NCBI GenBank assembly: GCA_013377005.1
Contig: JACABE010000026.1
Location: forward strand, 25,937 to 59,138
Reading direction: 5' to 3'
DNA length: 33,202 bases
Origin: Bacteroidota bacterium
Lineage (GTDB): Bacteria > Bacteroidota > Bacteroidia > Bacteroidales > JACABE01
Below are positions 17,201-26,113 of the stretch, piece by piece; positions within the stretch are counted from its first letter, which is position 1, and each line of letters opens with the position of its first letter. The notes beneath the pieces are model-generated. The model searched no databases. It worked only from the letters and a program-made list of their open reading frames with translations, and had not been told where the DNA came from. Position numbers and translations under genes: made by a program.

Positions 17201-18364
17201 TCCGTTCATATCCAGTCCGTATATTGCCTCAGCAGTGGAATTAATTAAAATTTTAAAACGTTCTTCTCTTCCTTTGAGCTCTGAGGTTAATTGATCTGCA
17301 ATCTGTTGCGCCATTTGCCTAGTAGTGTATAATGATAAAGATAAAGAATACAATAATAAACTGATAAAAACACAGGCAGCGAAAAATGAAATAACTTCCA
17401 TGTGTGTATTATTATAAGCTTTATTTGATTTTGTAAAAAGTAATATCCATTTTTTACCGTTAAATTCTATCGGTATTTTGATCGTAAAGGTCGAATCATC
17501 ATTGTTATTAATTGAATCATTTTTCTGAGAATCAAGTAATATGGATTTAGTAGAAATACTATCATCAAATATCTGTAAATGAATCCGTTCTTTATTTAAC
17601 AAATCCCAACGACCTAATATTCCTATCATTAAATCATTCATACGATAAGGACTGTATACCCAACCTTTGATAGCCAGTCGACGTTGTTCAATTGTATTCA
17701 CAGGCATGCCATTAGAATAAACAGGTACATACATCAATGTACCAATCTGAACATCTTTGTTAGATTCCTGAACTAAAATTACTTTTCCACTCAACATTGC
17801 AACATCTTCATCTCTGGATTTTTCCATCGCAGTTCTTCTGGTTTTATCAGAAAACATATCGTAACCGAAAGCCTTTAGATTTCTTCCTGCAAATGGCTCA
17901 AGATAAATGATAGATGTATATAACTCCCTATCACCTGCAGGTTTTACGGTATAATCAGGGAAGCCTTGCTGACGAATGCTTTGGATATGCTGTTGTAGTT
18001 GATTTTTAGGAATTATCACAGTATAGCCCAAGCCTAGTATTCCGGGTAAGTTTTTTTCAATCTTTGATCTTTCATTAAATACTTTCCAATCATTACGGCT
18101 AATGGAATCTGAAGCCTCAAAAAATGCAGACCCGGTTCTTAAAAGCTGTGCATGCGCATGAAGCCGGGTTGATATTTTATTTGTAATTTCATTACAGACT
18201 GAGGTAAATTCTACTTTAAGCTCTGTCGATACCTGACGATGAATGTAAAATGCTACAACAAAGCTAACAATCAGTCCTGAAATTAAAATCAGTATTGCTT
18301 TTCGCCTGTTTTCTCTGTTAATTTCAGAAAGCGAGAACAGATGTTTTAAGTTGTTTATTTTCAT
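14219..18364 (-). CDS. Membrane-bound hybrid histidine kinase, CHASE-5xPAS-HisKA-HATPase-REC
   Basis: 1381 aa. Two membrane segments (about 22-42 and 323-346) bracket a periplasmic CHASE domain (about 50-310) with its landmarks EPFAGRNLKAFGYDM (156-170) and SGKVILVQE (192-200). CHASE domains sense small extracellular ligands. Five PAS domains follow at about 368-487, 500-615, 628-737, 745-856 and 870-985, most ending in the DIT-x-x-K/R cap. HisKA carries SRMSHELRTPLNS (phospho-His1015). The ATPase has NLLNNAVKYN (1128-1137), DTGIGIS (1166-1172) and EGSGLGL (1194-1200). The receiver (about 1257-1378) has D1310 and K1362. The start is the ATG just before a lysine-rich cytoplasmic head. The kinase core and receiver closely resemble those of the next gene, which indicates duplication. 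No output domain; the partner is unknown. Confidence 0.93.
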   Translation of the reverse strand: MKINNLKHLFSLSEINRENRRKAILILISGLIVSFVVAFYIHRQVSTELKVEFTSVCNEITNKISTRLHAHAQLLRTGSAFFEASDSISRNDWKVFNERSKIEKNLPGILGLGYTVIIPKNQLQQHIQSIRQQGFPDYTVKPAGDRELYTSIIYLEPFAGRNLKAFGYDMFSDKTRRTAMEKSRDEDVAMLSGKVILVQESNKDVQIGTLMYVPVYSNGMPVNTIEQRRLAIKGWVYSPYRMNDLMIGILGRWDLLNKERIHLQIFDDSISTKSILLDSQKNDSINNNDDSTFTIKIPIEFNGKKWILLFTKSNKAYNNTHMEVISFFAACVFISLLLYSLSLSLYTTRQMAQQIADQLTSELKGREERFKILINSTAEAIYGLDMNGNCIFSNSACHQLLGYESSEQLLGKNMHDLIHHAHADGSSFDVHDCRIFKAFIEEKGSHVDDEVVWRADGSCFPAEYWSFPVFINGKIEGAVVTFVDITERKKTENELKEITTRLTLATKAGGVGVWDLDIVNNILVWDDQMFALYGIKKENFIGAYETWLVGLHPEDKIKGDEAIQKAIAGEKEFDIEFRVIWPDSSIHNIRALAIVERDSNGKALKLIGTNWDITSEKQAETILNQTRQNYETFFNTIDDFLFVLDEKGNVIHTNITVNQRLGYTKEELFDQSVLMVHPEERRAEAGRIVGEMLAGTADFCPVPLITKSNEYIPVETRVKPGYWDGKPVIFGVSKDVSKIKLSEEKFFKAFQSNTALMAISNFENESYIDVNDLFLSTLGFTKEEVIGKSSTELKLFTDKKIRKTLIEFLNNKIQVREVEIEVKKKDGSVLTGLFSADKIYIGNDLCLFTVMVDITKRKQMEEALQSKMALLEAQKNATLDGILVINKNQKRLLINQRIIEIFNVPLNILEDENDAALLKHVVSLCKYPDDFLKKVIYLYENEEVTRRDEIELNNGIILDRYSAPVKGEDGKPFGRIWSFRDITENKLAEKEINRARSEAEHANQAKSEFLSRMSHELRTPLNSILGFTQLLDMGELLPIQKKGVSHILRSGKHLLSLINEVLDISRIESGEFSISLEPIQLSSIIRDITDIMEPIIRENHLNLKLFISPNDQLFVFSDRQRLNQVLFNLLNNAVKYNTKNGSISIECESNARISDGLEYVRISIKDTGIGISQENISKLFKPFERIGAEKTETEGSGLGLAVVKKLMDAMNGFIGIDSEVGKGSTFWIELQQCKSQLETTDNMNDFNIIDTNHVQQSGCILYIEDNASNIELMEQILNSQRPNIRLITNKNGKMAVELAMEYMPDLIFLDINLPDIDGAEVLKLLQLEEKTKSIPVIIISADAMSHQIEKLMKAGSKAYLCKPLDVKTLLQSVDDWIGDNS

Positions 18365-18539
18365 GTGTTATTATTTTTAAAATTATTTAAGTGCCACATG
18401 GAATACGCCATATAACATCATTCTCGGTTTGTATGAATATTTTACTTATGGCTATTTCATATTATAAATACTTCTTAGATTAAAACTTATAAATTATTTA
18501 TCATACCGAAACCATAGAATGTTTATTTTTATTCTATTC

Positions 18540-21500
18540 CTATTTTTTATTATCTATCCATTTATCTACTACATCCAAAAGAGTATTAACATCCAATGGT
18601 TTACATAAATAGTCTTTACTTCCAGCTTTTTTTAACTGCTCAATCTGAAGAGGCATGACATCTGCACTGATAATTACTACTGGAATATCTTTGGTTCTTT
18701 CATCATTTTGCAAAAGTTGTAAAACATCCTTGCAATGAATATCAGGCAAATTGAGATCCAGTAGAATAAAAGCCGGCTTATATAAAATCGCCATTTCAAG
18801 CGCCTTCTTCCCATTTTTATTTGCAATCAAACGAATAGCCGGACGATGCGAAGTAAGAATTTGATTCACCAACTCAATATTGGATACATTGTCTTCAATA
18901 TACAAAATACAATGCTTTTCTGCTGTTTTGTCAATAGAGGTATCCATAAGATTTTTATTTTGAGTGGTGAGTTCTCTTATTTTTTCTAAGAACTCAGACT
19001 GTAGTTTTTCTTTCTCTTCGCTTTGCAAGAGCATTTCTAAATTTGCAATTACAAGTTCAGCTGCAAGTTTTGCTTTCTCATCATTTTGGATGTCAATAGT
19101 TTTATAAGCTAGCAACAGTTCTGCAGCCAGTTTAACTTCCTCTTTGTTTTTAAGAACAAGGTCTCTGTTTGCTATCAATAGCTCTGCAGCCCGCTTTGCT
19201 TTTTCAATTTTCTGAGATTCTATTTCAGTATTGGCTAGTTTAAGAGCAGTTGTCTGATCTGTAATTTCCTGGCTTTGCAATGCATTTTCTTTTTTGACAA
19301 TTCCCAAAGCAGTTGTTAGTTTATAGTTCTCAATATTTTTTTTTTTAGTATCCAAAGAATTTTCAATAATGGGTAATTCAATCCAAAAACAACTACCTTC
19401 TCCAAATTTACTTTCTATACCAATACTTCCTTTCATGGCATCTATCAGCTTTTTCACAACTGAAAGGCCTAGACCTGTTCCCTCTACTTCTGTTTTTTCA
19501 GCACCAATTCTTTCAAAAGGCAGGAATATTTTATCCAGATTTTCAGAAGGAATACCTGAACCAGTATCAGTTATTAAAATTCTGAGATTTGAAATACCAT
19601 CATTATTTGCAGGTATTTCCTTGCAATCTACACTTACAGATCCTCCTATTTGATTATATTTTACAGCATTGTTCAACAAATTTATCAACACCTGTTTTAA
19701 TCTCTGACTATCAGCATATACACAAACAAGATTATTTGCAAAATCTGAAAACTGAATGCAGATATTTTTCTTTGCAGCAATAGGCTGAATAATATCCAAA
19801 CAATCGGATACAAGGCCTCTTACTTGAATAGCTTCCATTAAAAGAGACAAATAGCCGGCTTCAATACGTGAGATATCAAGTACCTCATTAATCATGTCCA
19901 GTAAATGTTTTCCGCTTTGTAATATATGATGGACGCCTTTTTTTTGTTTTACATCCAACTGACCCATTTCAAGTAACTGAGCAAATCCAAGTATTGAATT
20001 CATAGGAGTTCTAAGTTCATGACTCATACGCGAAAGAAATTCGCTTTTGGCCAGATTGGCTTTCTCTGCTTCATCTCTTGCTTCAAGAATTTTTTCTTCT
20101 GCCAGTTTGCGTTCAGTAATATCCATTGAAATACCTCCGAGTATCGGTTCTTTGCCATCTATAGAAATAAGAAACTTTTGGGTTTCAAAGTCGTGCAGTT
20201 TGCCATCGAGCTGAAGCAAACTTTCATCAATTTTATGATAACCCAACTTCATAGATTCAATATCATCCTTTGTAAGTTTTTCACCAAATTCACCCGGAAA
20301 GACTTCGAGCATCGTCTTACCTACCCATTTTGAAGCTCCAAAAGCTATATCCATGTATTTATTAACAAATAGCGTTTTCCCATTTTGATCTTTAAGAAAT
20401 GCCACAACAGGAAGATAATCCATAAAGGAAGAAAATCTTGCTTCACTTTCCTTAAGTGCATTCTCTGCTTTCTTACGTTCAGTTATATCATGATAATTAA
20501 GCAATATACCATTAATAATCGGATCATTTACCAGATTAGTAGCTGTGAGTTCTATTAATTTATAAGTTTCATCTTTACATTTGTATCTGTATTCAAGTAT
20601 TACAGAAAAATTATCTTTTTCGAGCAACTTTATATATTCATTTTTAACATACTCCATATCATCGGGATGGATAGTAAACCAACCCTCTTTTCCTACGAGA
20701 TCTTCAGGTTTCCATCCAAAATATCTTTCAATGTTCGGACTTTTATACTTCATAATACCATCAACCCCCATTATACCTATAACATCCGAAATATTGGATA
20801 TCATTGAAGCATGCTTTATTTCACTATCAATAATAGCTTTTTCAGCTTTTTTTCGTTCTGTGAGATCCATATTGGAACCTGTTACACGAATTGCTTTTCC
20901 TTCTATATCTCTGCTAATAAATCCACGTGAAAGAACCGGGACATAGTGTCCCTTTTTATGCAATAAGCGAAATTCAGCTTCGTAGCTATCCATATTGCTA
21001 TTTAATGCATTACTTAAAATAGCGTTTATATTTTCAATATCATCAGAATGCATTAGATTTCTCCATAGTCTGCTATCCGATGGAATTTCTTCTGGCAAAT
21101 ACCCAATTTGTTCCCACCATTTTAACGAATAAAAAAGATTATCGGTAAGCAAATTCCAATCCCATGGTGCATCGTTTGAACCTTTAATTACTAAATTTAA
21201 CTGCTCTCTACTTTCTTTTAAAGCTTCTTCGGATTGTTTGCGTTGACTAATATCTTCAAATATATAAAACCGTCCGTAATACTCATCTTTGCTTCCTCGT
21301 ATTTGAGTAGAAAAACGTCTTACTGTTCTGTTTTCGGTAAAAGCAATTTCATCTTCAATTACTATCCGGTTCGATTCTTCCTGCAAGGGTTTGCACGATT
21401 CGGCAAAAGCGGGAATATCTGTCAGCACAGGTAAACAATACGGAATAATATCATTATTCTTCAGTTCTCCTCTTTGCATTTGATCAGCAATTTTTTCAAT

Positions 21501-24500
21501 TCCCCATATTTGACAAAAACGTTGATTGAAATATAAAATATCATCAGTACGATTATCAACTACCAAAAATCCCAGAGGTGAAGAATTAGACATTAATTGT
21601 AACAAAGTCTGGTTCCATTGAAGAGCTTCTTGTGTTAACTTACGCTCTTCGATTTCATTCTTTAAACTGATATTTATTTCTGCCAGTTGAGTAGTTCTTT
21701 CTTTAATTTTATGTTCAAGATTGGCATTGAGATTATTGATTTCAGCTTCAGCCTGTTTGCGTTTTGTGATATCTTCCTGTACTGCAAGAAAATTCATGAT
21801 CTTACCTGATGAATTAAAAATAGGTGAAAGCGAAGCAGATGTCCATATCAACTCGCCATTTTTCCTTTTATTTCGAAATTCTCCATACCAAGCATTTCCT
21901 GACTCTATGGTTTCCCAGAGTATACGATATTCATCTTTAGACTTTGCACCTGATTTTAAAATACGTGCATTTTGCCCCAGCAATTCCTCCAAAGAATAAC
22001 CTGTCATTTCAGATGCTTTTGAATTTGCATATTCAAAATTTCCATCCAAGTCGGTAATGCAAATCATCACTGGGCTTTGCTCAACTGCATACGAAAGTTT
22101 TTTCAGTTCTTCTTCAGCCCCGATACGCTCGGTAATATCCCAGGCCATATCTGACAATAAAGAAACAATTTCAACATCTTTATCTGTATAATCAATTGGC
22201 TTATTTCCGACTCCAACAATAGCTACTACTTTTTCATTCCGGAATACAGGAACCACCAATTCGCGAACTACTTCTGCATGTCCATCTGGTAATCCTTTAC
22301 GATGAGATAGGCTTAAATAATCATTATGAATAACTGCTTTTTGTTCACGGACACAATCTACCCAAACCCCTGCTTTATCAATATCATAATGTTCTCCCTT
22401 GCTTTCTGCACTGCATATATTTTTCAATGTATTAGATGACCAACACTGCAAGGTTAACGACAGTTGGTCATTGTTGACACAGTGAAAAAACCCAATCTGA
22501 CTATTGCATATTTTTTCAAGTTCATCTAATAGTTTTTGTTGCAGTTCAATGCGGGAATGAGATTGTGCATATTCGCTTAATATAAGCCTTGTTTGAATAA
22601 TTTGTTCTGATTGCTTGCGTTCACTTATATCTCTGGTTACAAAAACCAAATGAAATGCTTGCCCATGTTCATCTTTTATAAATTCACCATTTACTTCAAT
22701 ATCAAATGTAGTTCCATCTTTTTTTATGCCTAAATATTCTTCAGAACCCCATAAACCATTATACATTGACAAGAGATTAGCTAAAACTCTTTCTTGATCA
22801 CTGTTGTGAATAAATTCTATTAATGATTTATTGATAATCTCTTCTTCTGTATCATACCCAAACATCTCAAAAGTCTTTGGCGACGACATAATAATTTTGC
22901 CTTCCAGATCGGTAATGGTAATAACATCAGGCGAAGCATTAATAATAGCACGGTACATGGCTTCACTTTCCTGCAATGCACTTTCTGCTTTCTTACGATC
23001 AGTTATATCTCTAAAAATACCATAAGCACCCACATAATTATCATTTTCATCAAATTTGGGTGAAGCTGATACATAGATATATTTAAGATTTCCTTTTTTT
23101 GTTTTAATTTTAAGTTCATAAGAATTTGTATTCCTGTTTTTCCTTTTTTGAGTCTGATTTTTAATTAATTCAACTTCATCTGGATGTAAATAATCAAACA
23201 ATGAAGTTCCCACAAGTTCATTTTCTTCTGTTTCAAATATGGTTGCAGAAGCAATATTAGCAAATTCAAATTCTTCATTAATATTTATAAAGCCAATACC
23301 TTCGACTTGAGATTGGATTATTTCCTTGAATTTCCTTTCACTTTCTTCAACTAATCTTTTGGTTTTAATTAATTCATTTTCTGCATACTTCCTGTTAGTT
23401 ATATCGCGCATACTGCCGATTATTTTTGTAGGATTACCCTCTGTATCATAAAAAAGACCAGATGTAATTGCTATTGGAACAATTGAGCCATCTTTGTTAT
23501 AAAATGATAATTCATAGTCAGTTACTTTACCATATTTTTTAATATCTGTAAAAAATCTGTTTCTGTCTTCCGGATCTGAATAAAAATCAGCAATTGATGT
23601 TCCGATGAGCTCCTCTCTGTTATATTGTCCTTTTGAAATAAATTCAATAGAAGGGCTTATTTCTAACAACTTACCTTCAAAAGTAGCTTCATAATAAACA
23701 TCCAGTATATTTTCAAATATATTACGGTATTTTTCCTCGCTTATTCTTAGTTTATCTTCTGCCTGTTTTCGACTGGTAATATCATTTATAATAGACAATA
23801 TGTAAGGTTTATTATCCAAATAAATAATAGATGCTGAAAAAATAGCATTAATAATATCTCCATTCTTAATCCTAAACTTTTGCTCTAATCCTCTTATTTC
23901 TTTTCCCGCTTTTAGCTGAATGGTTATTTTATTTCTTTCCTCAATGTCAACCCATAAATTAAGTCCGATAGAAGAATCGGACAAGGCTTCTTCTTTGGAA
24001 TATCCACTCAAATAAAGAAAGGCATCATTTACTTCAATAAATTTACCATCTTCAGGGTGTGTAATAAGAATGGCATAAGGTGACATAAGGAAGGCTTTTG
24101 AATATTTTTCTTCGCTTAAGCTTAATGCTATTTCAGCCTGTTTCCTTTCGGTTATATCGGTTAGTAATCCCGAAGCACCTATCATTTTACCATTTTCAAT
24201 GATGGCATTGGTGGATGATCTTACCCAGCATATTTTGCCATTTTTATTAACATATCTGTATTCGAGATAAGAGTAATCCCTTTTATAAAGTTTTGAAATC
24301 CTTTCATAAATCATTGCTTTATCTTCATCGTAAATATAAGTAAGAATGTTGGTTCCAATTACTTCTTCGGCTGTATAACCCAGTACTCGGCTAACAGATG
24401 GACTTACATATTTTATAATACCTTCGTTTGTAATTTCATAAACAACATCATTGATGGATTCAACCATATTACGATAGTTTTCTTCACTTATTTTAAGTTT

Positions 24501-25793
24501 TTCTTCTGCATTTTTACTTTCGGTAATATCATAAAGTGTACCCGAAGCACCTTTAAAGTTCCCATCTTTAAAAATAGCATTGCTCGAAAAACGAATCCAT
24601 TTGCTGATTCCTGATTTATTTTTAATTTTATAATCATGTACTATTTCATTTTTTTCTTTGAGTAATTGAAGTCGTGTAGATAAATATTCAGCACTTTCGC
24701 CTACAAAATCAATGAATTTTTTACCAATTATTTCTTGTCCAGAATATCCAAGTATAGTTTTAATGGATGGACTTATGAATTTAACAATTCCCTGATAATC
24801 TATTTCATAAATTGCTTCACTAATAGATTCAACCAGATTGCGATAAGTCTCTTCACTTTTCTTAAGTTTTTCTTCAGTTATTTTTTTATCTGTAATATCA
24901 TGAACCAATGAATATAAAAGCTTAGTATCACCAAATTGAATAGGACCTGAATTTACTTCAACATTTCTTATTTCGCCACTAGCCAAACGATGATTAAAAT
25001 AAAAATGTTTGCGTTTTTCGTCTTTAGCCTTTTGCATTTCTGCAATAATTTCCTCTTTGTTCAATGTATTTATTTCGGAAATATTCTTACAACAGATTAC
25101 CTGATGGGACCAACCATAATATTTGCAGGCTGCCGGATTTGCATCTTTAATTGCTCCGTTTTCAGGATCTATTAATAGCATAACAGCATGATTGTTGTGA
25201 AATAAAGACTTGTATCTTTCTTCACTCTGAAACATATTTCCCAGAGGTTCTAAACCTACAATCATTTCAATTGCAGTTAGCAGACATTGCCCTCCATCTT
25301 TGCTTAGAATTCCTTCAAGGTAAATATTTTTTAGCGAATTATCGGGTGTCAAAAGGTTAAGTGTACAATATTCTCTGGTTTTAAGTGTAAAAATATTTTT
25401 TAAAAAAAGCTGGAAGTTAGCCTTAGTATCTGTAGAAACAAATAAATTAAAATACTTATTTATCAGATGTGGACGTTTTTCTCCAAGCATTTCAGCAGCA
25501 CTTAAATTTAACTCTAAGATTTCACTATTGTTTGAAAGTGTAAAGTATGCTGAAGGTGCATAATCATACAAATGAGAATATTTTGTAAAATCAACTTCTG
25601 CTTGCTCTTTTGCCTGCATAAGTTTTTCATTTTGCATTTCCAGTTCAATCTGAAATTCATGAAGTTCATGTATAAGTTTTATTGTTTCAGATTCAGTAAA
25701 TGGAGTATTCTTGTTTAATTCCTTGTTTTTCAAAAATTCTTCTGCTTTTTGGCGAAGAAGGTTTGCATCTTTAGATTGAGCAGCTTTTTTCAT
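18540..25793 (-). CDS. Giant soluble hybrid histidine kinase, 13 PAS domains + GAF + HisKA-HATPase + coiled-coil repeats + REC
   Basis: 2417 aa with no signal peptide or membrane segment, so a cytoplasmic multi-input sensor. I count PAS domains at about 73-175, 192-300, 316-424, 439-548, 562-673, 687-799, 819-932, 945-1057, 1233-1343, 1395-1516, 1530-1645, 1658-1771 and 1783-1893. A GAF domain sits at about 1080-1222 (HRKGLPDGHAEVVRELVVPV). Most PAS units end in DITERK-type caps and signalling helices. HisKA has SRMSHELRTPMNS (phospho-His1925). The ATPase has NLLNNAVKYN (2038-2047), DTGSGIP (2076-2082) and EGTGLGL (2104-2110). Five 21-residue coiled-coil units (2181-2285) lie between the ATPase and the receiver (about 2294-2413, D2346, K2398). 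In the receiver the usual Gly after NLPDI is replaced (DIHCKD). Exact PAS limits are approximate; the first is weak. No frameshift is seen. Confidence 0.9.
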   Translation of the reverse strand: MKKAAQSKDANLLRQKAEEFLKNKELNKNTPFTESETIKLIHELHEFQIELEMQNEKLMQAKEQAEVDFTKYSHLYDYAPSAYFTLSNNSEILELNLSAAEMLGEKRPHLINKYFNLFVSTDTKANFQLFLKNIFTLKTREYCTLNLLTPDNSLKNIYLEGILSKDGGQCLLTAIEMIVGLEPLGNMFQSEERYKSLFHNNHAVMLLIDPENGAIKDANPAACKYYGWSHQVICCKNISEINTLNKEEIIAEMQKAKDEKRKHFYFNHRLASGEIRNVEVNSGPIQFGDTKLLYSLVHDITDKKITEEKLKKSEETYRNLVESISEAIYEIDYQGIVKFISPSIKTILGYSGQEIIGKKFIDFVGESAEYLSTRLQLLKEKNEIVHDYKIKNKSGISKWIRFSSNAIFKDGNFKGASGTLYDITESKNAEEKLKISEENYRNMVESINDVVYEITNEGIIKYVSPSVSRVLGYTAEEVIGTNILTYIYDEDKAMIYERISKLYKRDYSYLEYRYVNKNGKICWVRSSTNAIIENGKMIGASGLLTDITERKQAEIALSLSEEKYSKAFLMSPYAILITHPEDGKFIEVNDAFLYLSGYSKEEALSDSSIGLNLWVDIEERNKITIQLKAGKEIRGLEQKFRIKNGDIINAIFSASIIYLDNKPYILSIINDITSRKQAEDKLRISEEKYRNIFENILDVYYEATFEGKLLEISPSIEFISKGQYNREELIGTSIADFYSDPEDRNRFFTDIKKYGKVTDYELSFYNKDGSIVPIAITSGLFYDTEGNPTKIIGSMRDITNRKYAENELIKTKRLVEESERKFKEIIQSQVEGIGFININEEFEFANIASATIFETEENELVGTSLFDYLHPDEVELIKNQTQKRKNRNTNSYELKIKTKKGNLKYIYVSASPKFDENDNYVGAYGIFRDITDRKKAESALQESEAMYRAIINASPDVITITDLEGKIIMSSPKTFEMFGYDTEEEIINKSLIEFIHNSDQERVLANLLSMYNGLWGSEEYLGIKKDGTTFDIEVNGEFIKDEHGQAFHLVFVTRDISERKQSEQIIQTRLILSEYAQSHSRIELQQKLLDELEKICNSQIGFFHCVNNDQLSLTLQCWSSNTLKNICSAESKGEHYDIDKAGVWVDCVREQKAVIHNDYLSLSHRKGLPDGHAEVVRELVVPVFRNEKVVAIVGVGNKPIDYTDKDVEIVSLLSDMAWDITERIGAEEELKKLSYAVEQSPVMICITDLDGNFEYANSKASEMTGYSLEELLGQNARILKSGAKSKDEYRILWETIESGNAWYGEFRNKRKNGELIWTSASLSPIFNSSGKIMNFLAVQEDITKRKQAEAEINNLNANLEHKIKERTTQLAEINISLKNEIEERKLTQEALQWNQTLLQLMSNSSPLGFLVVDNRTDDILYFNQRFCQIWGIEKIADQMQRGELKNNDIIPYCLPVLTDIPAFAESCKPLQEESNRIVIEDEIAFTENRTVRRFSTQIRGSKDEYYGRFYIFEDISQRKQSEEALKESREQLNLVIKGSNDAPWDWNLLTDNLFYSLKWWEQIGYLPEEIPSDSRLWRNLMHSDDIENINAILSNALNSNMDSYEAEFRLLHKKGHYVPVLSRGFISRDIEGKAIRVTGSNMDLTERKKAEKAIIDSEIKHASMISNISDVIGIMGVDGIMKYKSPNIERYFGWKPEDLVGKEGWFTIHPDDMEYVKNEYIKLLEKDNFSVILEYRYKCKDETYKLIELTATNLVNDPIINGILLNYHDITERKKAENALKESEARFSSFMDYLPVVAFLKDQNGKTLFVNKYMDIAFGASKWVGKTMLEVFPGEFGEKLTKDDIESMKLGYHKIDESLLQLDGKLHDFETQKFLISIDGKEPILGGISMDITERKLAEEKILEARDEAEKANLAKSEFLSRMSHELRTPMNSILGFAQLLEMGQLDVKQKKGVHHILQSGKHLLDMINEVLDISRIEAGYLSLLMEAIQVRGLVSDCLDIIQPIAAKKNICIQFSDFANNLVCVYADSQRLKQVLINLLNNAVKYNQIGGSVSVDCKEIPANNDGISNLRILITDTGSGIPSENLDKIFLPFERIGAEKTEVEGTGLGLSVVKKLIDAMKGSIGIESKFGEGSCFWIELPIIENSLDTKKKNIENYKLTTALGIVKKENALQSQEITDQTTALKLANTEIESQKIEKAKRAAELLIANRDLVLKNKEEVKLAAELLLAYKTIDIQNDEKAKLAAELVIANLEMLLQSEEKEKLQSEFLEKIRELTTQNKNLMDTSIDKTAEKHCILYIEDNVSNIELVNQILTSHRPAIRLIANKNGKKALEMAILYKPAFILLDLNLPDIHCKDVLQLLQNDERTKDIPVVIISADVMPLQIEQLKKAGSKDYLCKPLDVNTLLDVVDKWIDNKK
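18939..19253 (-). repeat. Five tandem 63-bp (21-residue) coiled-coil units
   Basis: Residues 2181-2285 of the giant kinase divide exactly into five 21-residue units, that is three heptads each. The clearest core is AAELLIANRDLVLKNKEEVKL, then AAELLLAY..., AAELVIAN.... The first and last units have diverged. The units predict a parallel coiled coil linking the ATPase domain to the receiver. Confidence 0.85.
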
Positions 25794-26113
25794 AAAAAAA
25801 GAATATTAATAGGGACAAATAAACAGTCAATTTTTAAAATTATAATGGGGGAAATTAAGTATTTATAAAATAATAAAGTAAAGATAATAAATTATTTCCA
25901 GAAATTCAGTTTTTATTTATAGCAACGTGTGATTATAATTAAATATAAGTTTTTGAATTTGAATTTGAATTCGTGTTACTGGTAAAGAAATTAAAAAGCT
26001 TTTATGATGAAAAAAGGAAATTATTGTCAGGAAAGACTTTAACATAAATAAAATGTCCTAAAACAGATTGACTATTCTAGGACATCATTTAGCAAAAAAT
26101 ATCTGTTGTTTAA
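25794..26113. other. Intergenic region between rfbC and the giant kinase
   Basis: 320 bp with no gene I can support. It holds the likely terminator of lpdA-rfbC (26041-26085) and a short (TTTGAA)3 run at 25952-25969. I found no TAnnTTTG box for the kinase gene. Confidence 0.5.
26041..26085 (-). terminator. Probable terminator of the lpdA-rfbC unit
   Basis: On the minus strand ATGTCCTA (26085-26078) and TAGGACAT (26060-26053) form an 8-bp stem with a 17-nt loop, followed by TTTATTTATGTT. It lies 29 bp after the rfbC stop. The loop is long and the T-run is broken. Confidence 0.5.

Noticed and set aside
20581-20946. Plus-strand open frames opposite the giant kinase
   Set aside because: Antisense shadows of PAS-coding sequence; compositions are those of a reversed coding strand.
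25952-25972. (TTTGAA)3 hexanucleotide run
   Set aside because: Only three units in non-coding AT-rich DNA; not distinguishable from chance.
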